DNA of 64,000 nt from Lunularia cruciata (lineage: Eukaryota > Streptophyta > Marchantiopsida > Lunulariales > Lunulariaceae), in the NCBI GenBank assembly GCA_948567375.1, contig OX419758.1:60765001-60829000 (forward strand), given 5' to 3'. A model generated the notes under the pieces. That model saw nothing but the letters and a program-made list of their open reading frames with translations. It ran no database searches and was not told where the DNA came from. The position numbers and the translations under genes are program-made. The number at the start of each line of letters is the position of its first letter. The first letter of the stretch is position 1. Positions 57,331 to 64,000 of the stretch are shown piece after piece.

Positions 57331-57379
57331 TAAATCTGAACTATTATATTATATAATAGTTCAGATTTAGGGTTTAGGG
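57331..57379. repeat. 39-bp palindrome next to two TTTAGGG units
   Basis: 19-bp perfect arms (57331-57349 and 57351-57369, beginning TAAATCTGAACTATTATAT) flank a single T. The right arm runs into TTTAGGGTTTAGGG (57366-57379), two exact units of the plant telomere repeat. Two units are too few to call a telomere relic with confidence. Confidence 0.85.
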
Positions 57380-57479
57380 TGGATCTATATGATTTTTGTA
57401 CTTAGGAGTGATACCACTTTGATGATGATTGGACCTTAATGACACCCTTTCTTGATGATGTTTGAGTTTGATGGTCTCC

Positions 57480-57600
57480 ACCATGATGATTGTCAACTTC
57501 AATGATCTTCCACCACAATGATGTTGCATCACAATGATGCTTGACTCTAATGATCTCCTGCCACAATGATGCCTAACTATAATGATTGTGACTTACTATA
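57480..57600 (+). repeat. imperfect CAATGATG-based repeats
   Basis: AATGATCT.CC.CCACAATGATG and related words recur at about 43-46 bp spacing (57506, 57549), embedded in family F copy F5. Low-order, diverged. Confidence 0.5.
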
Positions 57601-60000
57601 CATCTGATTATAAATTATAGTGACATTGTGGTTCCTACTACACCAATCCACCCTCACCTTTACACCTTTGAATCAACTCTTTGACACATTCATTATATTC
57701 CTCCTATTCTTGATAGATGTTTTCCAAAACCTCCTTGAATTTGGCATTATTATGCTTTGGCAATTGGTAAGCCAACTTGGCCAATTGCTTGCTCAAGTAT
57801 ACTTTAGCCTCCAAAGCATAAATCTCTAACTTTAGCTCTCTCAATTTCATGAAGAGACCCTAGGTCATAGCCAATGTTTCCACTTGCACTTCAAGTCAAT
57901 TTGCAACATCCTCCATGATACTAAGAACCCTTGTTTGTTCTAAGTCAAGCGTATCTCAAATGGATTGCAACTCCATCTCTACTTCTTGCTTGACCTACAC
58001 AAAAGGATTTGCTCCTTTTCTTTGTGATCATTAATAATCATGGTAAATTCCTCAATTTACATTAGGGTCTTTTCACTATTGGTACTATGAGCCTATGGGT
58101 CCTTAGCACCCTAGAGGCAAAGAGCCTCCAATTCTTATTTCAAGAATAACACTTCCTTATCCCAAGTACCTAGTTGCTCTTTTTGCTTCTTCTTCATCTT
58201 TTAACACAACACTTTGACCTCCCTCGGGTTGTAAGCAAGTTTGAATCTAATTGGGTGATCTGCAATCAAGACCCAATCACTTCTACCTTCATCTTAGCAA
58301 TTTCTTTGGCCTTATTGCTCAACCTCTTCTCTTTAGCTCCTTTGTAGTCCACAGATGCCTCACATTGGGTTACACCAAGCTTTAGCAATGTGACCTTGGC
58401 CTTGGTACTATGCAAATCTTCCTTGTATTTCCCCAATAGGTCATTGCTATCTTTCTTCCATACTTTATAGCTCTTGAGAAGGAATCATATTATGCTTTCT
58501 TATAATGTAACTCATTCCCTTTGCTACAAGCACCATTTCTTGTTCTTGGACCTTAGATCATCCTCCATTTTTGGCCTCATCTCCATCATGATTTTCTTGA
58601 ACCTAGCCATGTGAATGACCCTTCTCTTCCACTATCACAAGCCTTTTTGGCTCCACTATTGCTATAGGAGTAAATTTCACCCCCATGCTTAACTCCACAT
58701 TGCCTTCCTCCTAACTAGAATACAAATCAATCCTAGAGAAGGAAGCTATATGCCTTGGAGCTAATTGCACCATGGTTGGAGATGGTTCTTTCTCCCAATC
58801 CTTGGGCTTTGGCACCACACCAAGAGTACCTTCCAAATCATGGTCATCTCTCTCTCTTCACTTCCAAATCCCAATTTTGACTCAAAAGGAAAAATGTTGT
58901 CATCCAAAGACTCCACAACCTAGGGATTATTCATGTGTCTCTTTATGATCTACATTAGCATTGTGGCCCATTTTCTCTTGTTAGTACTTGCCCCAATAAT
59001 CTTGGCTAGCTTAACCTATTTCTCTATCTAGTAGTACTTGATCAGTACCTATTCTCCATTGTGTACTCGGGTTGAGCTTGATGATACCTTGATGGATAGT
59101 AATGTGTAGGGAAGAGCTTATTCTCTTCATTCCACAACAATTGCATCCCAATGTAAAAATGTAGGACAAACAAGGAGAGAAATATGTTTCTACCACTTGT
59201 TTGCTACTATTCTATCAAATTGTAGGTTTGATGGTAAAACATCTTCATCCAATCCATAATGTTGTAACAGTTGGAAGAAAGCGGTCTACTCATTGTTGAC
59301 ATAAGTGGTTAAAATCAACTTGAAGATCTTCATGAGTGAGGTCACTGTGGTGCATGTGATGGGATCAATATAACCATTCACCTTCCAACCATTCCTTATC
59401 TTCTTTGATTTGAACAAGGCCTTGAAATTCCTTGCCATTTTTTCTGTTGCTTGGTGCCACTCCTAGTCAAGGTACATTTCTCTATGCATCAAATTGGACT
59501 TGAGAACCTTCTACCAATGTTCCTTAGTCCAAGTAAACATATTGCCTCCCAAGTTGGTGAAGTTTGGGTTCTTCTTCTCCTTGATCTTCAATATCATTGG
59601 GAGATAAGAGAAATCTCATATCCGTAGCAAGAACTGCAAGCACTTTGTGTTGACATACTCAACATAACAATAATGTGCCCATTTCTCCACTCTCAAAGAG
59701 CATAAAAGTGATCCTATTTTTCTTCTTTTTTTTGGAGATATCATGTTGCCCAATGTTGCTAATTCAAATTTGTATCACCAATTCTTATTCATACTCTTGG
59801 TCTTGATCACCCTCTCACACAATCTCTCATGCTAAATCAAAAATGTTATTTCACTGCTTGGAAAGTCCATTCTATTGTGCTTTCCTGATTCTATCAATAC
59901 TATATTGTTGGTGGCAACTAAATCTCAATTTGACTGAACCTTACTCCTTGCTAAGGTGAAGTACTTGTACCAAACAACAACTTGTTTCAGAATTTTGGGA

Positions 60001-60395
60001 GGCATTAGTGGTGAAACTTCACTTTTCTCACATGTGTGAAATGTCATAAGGATTGAAAGTTGCAAAAATCAGTTTTTGGTCCTACGTGGAAATTTCTTGC
60101 TTGTGTGAATGCCAACATGTACAACCATCTAACTAATGTTTATCTGGCAACCCTTAATCATGATCATGATCATGTCTCACTCTAATGGTCTTGGGGTAGT
60201 CCAACCCCAATGGTTTGATGACTCCACCCATTTTTTGTGTACATTTTGGTAGGTATTTTTGTTGCAATTGGAGTACCAACAAGAAATCCTATCTATTACT
60301 AGCATTCTTATCTAAAATATTAATTAATTATTATAAAGAAAGAAAAATCTGCATAAAGAGACACAAGGTGGGCTACCACAATAGCCCTTCACCTT
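60001..60395. other. unassigned spacer between family F copies
   Basis: No coding motif is supported here. Confidence 0.4.
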
Positions 60396-61020
60396 CTAGC
60401 TGTTGTTGGTCATCTTGTTTTTGAATGAGGCTAGAAATTTGTTTTTCATTGCTTTATTTGGTCTGGGCAATTCTTGGTCTAGGTACTGGCTCCTCGGATG
60501 GAAATTGCATCCTTTGGAACCTTTTGCCAATGTGCCACCATATATGCAAACACTTTGCTTTGTGAGTTTGAGAAATTTTAATTCTTCCTCTTCCAAATCT
60601 CATGCACCATTGGGAGATTTGTGAGCTCCCAATTCCATAGCAAAAATTGCAATTGCTTTGTAATGATGTACTTTATATAGTAGTAATTTCCCCACTTCTC
60701 TACTCTCAATGACCTCAAGGTCACCTCAAGCATAGTCTTGCACTTATTGGGTGACATTGCATTCCCAATTGCTCACAATATGCTTGAATTTGATTTTCCT
60801 ATCCTTCTATATAATCATGTCCCAATCACATGGTCTCCTAATCCCTTGTTTCACTCTCTTGAATTTTGAATTTATCTTGAAAAATTGTGTTCTACTTGGA
60901 GCTCATTGTGCTTTATGTCTACTAGCAAGTAATTACACATGTCATGATAAATGAATCTCTTTTCATTGCAAAGTCTTGGATATCTTGCATTTGGACAATG
61001 AAATAATTTGGTGGGTGGTA
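60396..61020 (-). pseudogene. family F copy F6, N-terminal fragment
   Basis: On the minus strand 60740-60600 gives LRSLRVEKWGNYYYIKYI and TKQLQFLLWNWE, parallel to SLRVEKWAHYCYVEYV..TKCLQFLL in F5. Then LPMVHEIWK-like text continues into the frame 60596-60396 (basic, ends ..ASFKNKMTNNS). It represents only the N-terminal-most domain, with no coiled coil following. Confidence 0.4.
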
Positions 61021-62879
61021 ATTAAGGTGAGCTCTGAACATTGCCATATGTGAGAAGTGCTACAAAGACAAATTGTTACCAAAGTCAATTCTTGGATACA
61101 AGTGGCACTACTTTGTACCTGTGGCTGTCAACATGGATAATTGACTTTTTTGCCTCATCCCTACGTGGCAAAGAGTTTTTGTGGCTAAAGGTTGGTCAAA
61201 GCAAAAGTTTTGATGAAGCTAAAGGTATCAAACATCGAGTGTTTGTGGCCAAAGGTTGGTTGAAGCCAAAGTTATCAAGGAAAAGCCTCTTGGAAAGGAA
61301 GTTCCAACCCATGGGCCTCCTTTGTACACAACATCCATCCAATATTATGATCCTTGATGAAAATTCCAGCTACACCCTCAAGGTAGAACCATATTGGGCA
61401 AAAAGTCCTCAACCTTGTTATTCTTATTGTGTTGACCTTCCTTAGTTTTGGGTTTCCTTCTCAACCAACATAAAACCTTTAAATCCTATCTCCTAACTGT
61501 AATCTCCACTAGTTACTAGCATACTATATTGGAAGAGAATAAAAAGAAGAAAATATGATTGGAAGAGGTCAAGTGAGCTGCTACAAAAGGACTACAAGAC
61601 CCAAATAGATGCATTGACAAGGAAGGCCTACCCATACAAAGAAAAACTCAAGGTGTTGTCTATCAAACTCATGAGCACAAAAATATTAAGTTCCAAGAAA
61701 CACATGAAATACTCCTCCAAGAAAGTGAGGATTTCCAATGGGAGCTTAGAGAACTCTTCCAATGGTGTAAGAGAGAAGCAAGTTCATTTCAAGAACCACC
61801 AACTCAATGGACAAAGAAGTGAACTATTTTGTATTAAAACTTTTTCACCTAAAAGACCAGCTTATAAGGGCATATCATAGTTAGATAGATTAGTCACCAT
61901 ATCACTTTGTACTCAATGCTTTGTACCTATGCATACTTTGTGAAAGCTTAGTTAGGATACAATATGAAGAATTTTGTAGGGATCACCACCCAACACACTA
62001 AAAGTAATGGATAGTAGACTAGCTGAGTTGGCTATCCCATGTGGTCCTTTTCACTTAGGTTAGATTAGGATACAATAAGTAGATATAATATGATTAGCAT
62101 TGAGTGACATAGATATAATTAAAATATTTCCAATCGTTATTGCCATTAGATCTCTTTTGCAGCTAAGTAGGACATGTATAAAGGCCCAATGATCACCATG
62201 TTCAAGTGTACATCCTTCATTTGCAAGTAATTGAATTTTGTACTATCAAAACAATTGAATTGGTGTATGTGTATTCATTTGTGCCATATATGAATGATTG
62301 CATGCTTAATCAAGTAGAAGTGATAATCTTGATGAAGGAGCAAAAACACTTGTGTGATGGAAATCATTTATGTAGAACTAGAGTATGCATCTCTAGGGGC
62401 TCTATAAAGTTCAAGAACAATATAATGATAGATTACAAAATGCTTGGACTATTGTAATGTGACACAAGCCTATAAGATTAAGCAACAAGATAAATTCATG
62501 ACTCTTGTGACATTGTGCCTTTGGGAAGGATAGAATACTTTTTCATTAGGGTGACTACTCTTGGAGGATCCTACTCCCTCTTTGTACATGCATACTAGAT
62601 TATTGCTTGTAGGACTTTGTGGTACTACCAATCTCGTATCAATCTTGTGTGACCACAAACTTTTTGATGTGAAGAAGGATCTTAATACATATGGGTGTCT
62701 CAAAGATAGTAATTTGGAAGCCAATCATACAAAAGGAAGGTTGGGAAATTTTGAGGCAAAGTGACCTTTATTAGAAATGAGCGATCATATTCAAGAATCA
62801 TTTGGATTAGATTTGTAGTGAGCGTGATTAATTTTGATTTATCTTTTTGTAATACGTTCAGCGTTAAGTGTGGTGACAT
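61021..62879. other. unassigned AT-rich sequence
   Basis: A 134-codon frame (61041-61445) and others exist but lack any motif, and the region reads like old transposon DNA. Two related ~25-bp words containing GTGGC(T/C)AAAGGTTGGT occur near 61180 and 61245. Confidence 0.4.
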
Positions 62880-62985
62880 TACACTCTTTTGGGAATGGCT
62901 CTACCCAAAAAATTAAATATGAAACAACAGATTGACAGCATTGTGATTTTATCTTGTTTTTAGTCATCTTCAACTTGTATATTCA
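62880..62985 (+). repeat. dispersed repeat, copy B
   Basis: This is the counterpart of 455-563, in the same orientation, starting TACACTCTTTTGGGAATG and ending with a TTTTTAGTCATCTTCAA stretch that parallels TTTCTAGTCATTTTAAA. Confidence 0.5.
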
Positions 62986-64000
62986 AGAGATAGATCGATT
63001 CTTACCAAAATATTATGAATTTGAATGACACATTGTCATTAGAATATCTACTATTTGACTTTCAACATTATCCTAAGTTCTACTATGGTTAAAAACACAT
63101 TATATTACAGGAAAAATACTTTTAAGTGGAGAAGTCAACATCCTAAGTTTTTTCCTAAGATTTTAGTCTTGTTATTGGAAAAAACTTACAATGCTCCTAC
63201 TTAAGGCATCTTCTAAATCCTTTAAGTCCATATATGGCAGAAAGGTTTTGATGAAAATATTGTTCAACTCTCACAAGTGTTTGTATTAGTATACCCTACT
63301 TGTCCTTGCCTATACTCATCTAGTATGAAGGCTAAATTCTCCAAAATAAAGCACTTTCTTTTCCTTTTTGCTCTCATTTTTGCAATAAAATCTTTTAGAA
63401 ACTATCACAAATGCTCCCATATCCTCACTTATATTTATAGAAAATTGAAATTTTTTTATCATATTCTCTCTGTATATTGTATAGAAAATACTTGAGAGTT
63501 CTTTTTTTCTTTTTTTATCTTTTTCTAAGATCTTCCTTCTCTAAATTGTGAATTCAACAAAAAAGGTTTTTTTTTTTGTGAAAATACTACTTGTGAATGC
63601 AAGTGGGATGGTCCTAAGATCTCCTTTCATTGAAAATAAAAATTAATAAAGAGTAAATATTTTTATAAATCTTAAACTAATCAAGAAAAAATATTTTCAA
63701 TAGAAGATAAAGAGATTTAGCTCTAGAATAATCCATAAAAGACATGTAAGGAAAAGATGAAGTAAATATGAATAGCATTGCTACTACTTTCAAAGTGAAT
63801 ATCATTCTAATCCTCATGTTCTCCTTCTCAATCATTTAAAAAATAATCTTTATCAATAAATTGGTTGAGTTTGTTGTAAATATTTTTGCTTCTTTATTGT
63901 AACACTTAGTCGTCTCTCTAAGTTCTTGGACAAAGATTGAAGAAATCTTTTTATAGGATAATAATCTACAACAAAGATCTTTATACCATGTATGGTTATT
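62986..64000. other. right edge, no gene seen
   Basis: Strongly AT-rich with long T and A runs. No coding, RNA or repeat feature could be supported. Confidence 0.5.

Larger units (their letters stand above)
56331..60000 (-). pseudogene. family F copy F5: tail, coiled coil, N-terminal domain
   Basis: The tail (56331 to about 57330) begins TGTGACAACCCAATGTCAAC, resembling the terminus of the inserted unit F3. 57620-58970 on the minus strand is broken coiled-coil sequence. The N-terminal domain starts at 59438 (minus) with MARNFKALFKSKKIRNGWKV, followed by LMKIFKL..TTYVNNE and LGLDEDVLPSN-like text. Upstream, 59720-59560 (minus) has SLRVEKWAHYCYVEYV.TKCLQFLL, which recurs in F6. F4 and F5 stand in direct tandem order. 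Confidence 0.45.

Noticed and set aside
57366-57379. Interstitial telomere array
   Set aside because: Only two TTTAGGG units are present, which is compatible with chance.
61041-61445. 134-codon + strand frame
   Set aside because: No motif, composition like surrounding relic DNA, no splice or promoter context.
1-64000. tRNA, rRNA or other structured RNA genes
   Set aside because: I scanned for tRNA-like box A/B sequences and rRNA words by eye and found none; an automated covariance-model scan was not possible.

Overview
The window looks like nuclear DNA of a land plant. The one gene that can be named with confidence is a plant-type cytosolic type II peroxiredoxin. Introns have GT/AG borders, the retrotransposons are plant-type Ty3 chromoviruses primed by initiator-Met tRNA, and there is a short TTTAGGG run. 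A bryophyte or fern is my guess, but nothing here fixes the lineage.

Layout. (1) About 1-21.9 kb is mixed-composition, mostly single-copy DNA. It holds the intronless peroxiredoxin gene (19621-20115) and two multi-exon genes that I could only assemble by reading splice sites and phases by hand: a 14-exon model at 7854-12274 and a 3-exon model at 16252-18415. Neither matches a family I know. This part also carries many short tandem duplications (31-215 bp) and several near-perfect hairpins. (2) About 21.9-64 kb is transposon-dominated and almost without intact genes. It begins with a decayed Ty3 integrase on the minus strand (about 22.6-23.7 kb).

The core of the right part (30497-53065) is a nested stack of Ty3/gypsy chromoviruses. 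Element 3 (minus strand) is split in its integrase by Element 2 (plus, 31539-48116). Element 2 has in turn been split by a 3.77-kb non-LTR-flanked unit (32627-36395), by Element 1 (plus, 37788-43409), and by a probable solo LTR (43741-44431). Target-site duplications, or interrupted reading frames that rejoin across the insertions, support each event. All pol frames carry stops or frameshifts, so none looks active as it stands.

Around and inside the stack is a second repeat family, called family F here. It encodes a conserved N-terminal domain followed by long coiled coils, with about seven relics at 24.3-25.9, 27.0-29.6, 29.6-30.5, 32.6-36.4, 53.1-56.3, 56.3-60.0 and 60.4-61.0 kb. I do not recognise it. 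The copy at 32627-36395 is a discrete inserted unit with a 5-bp target duplication but no LTR pair, and keeps a 311-codon coiled-coil reading frame. It is the best candidate for something undescribed. A second notable point is the Element 1 LTR, which packs ten GAAnnTTC/TTCnnGAA dyads upstream of a TATAAATA box. This is the architecture expected of a heat-shock-responsive promoter.

All exon models, family F and repeat alignments were made by eye. No similarity search, splice predictor or RNA evidence was available.
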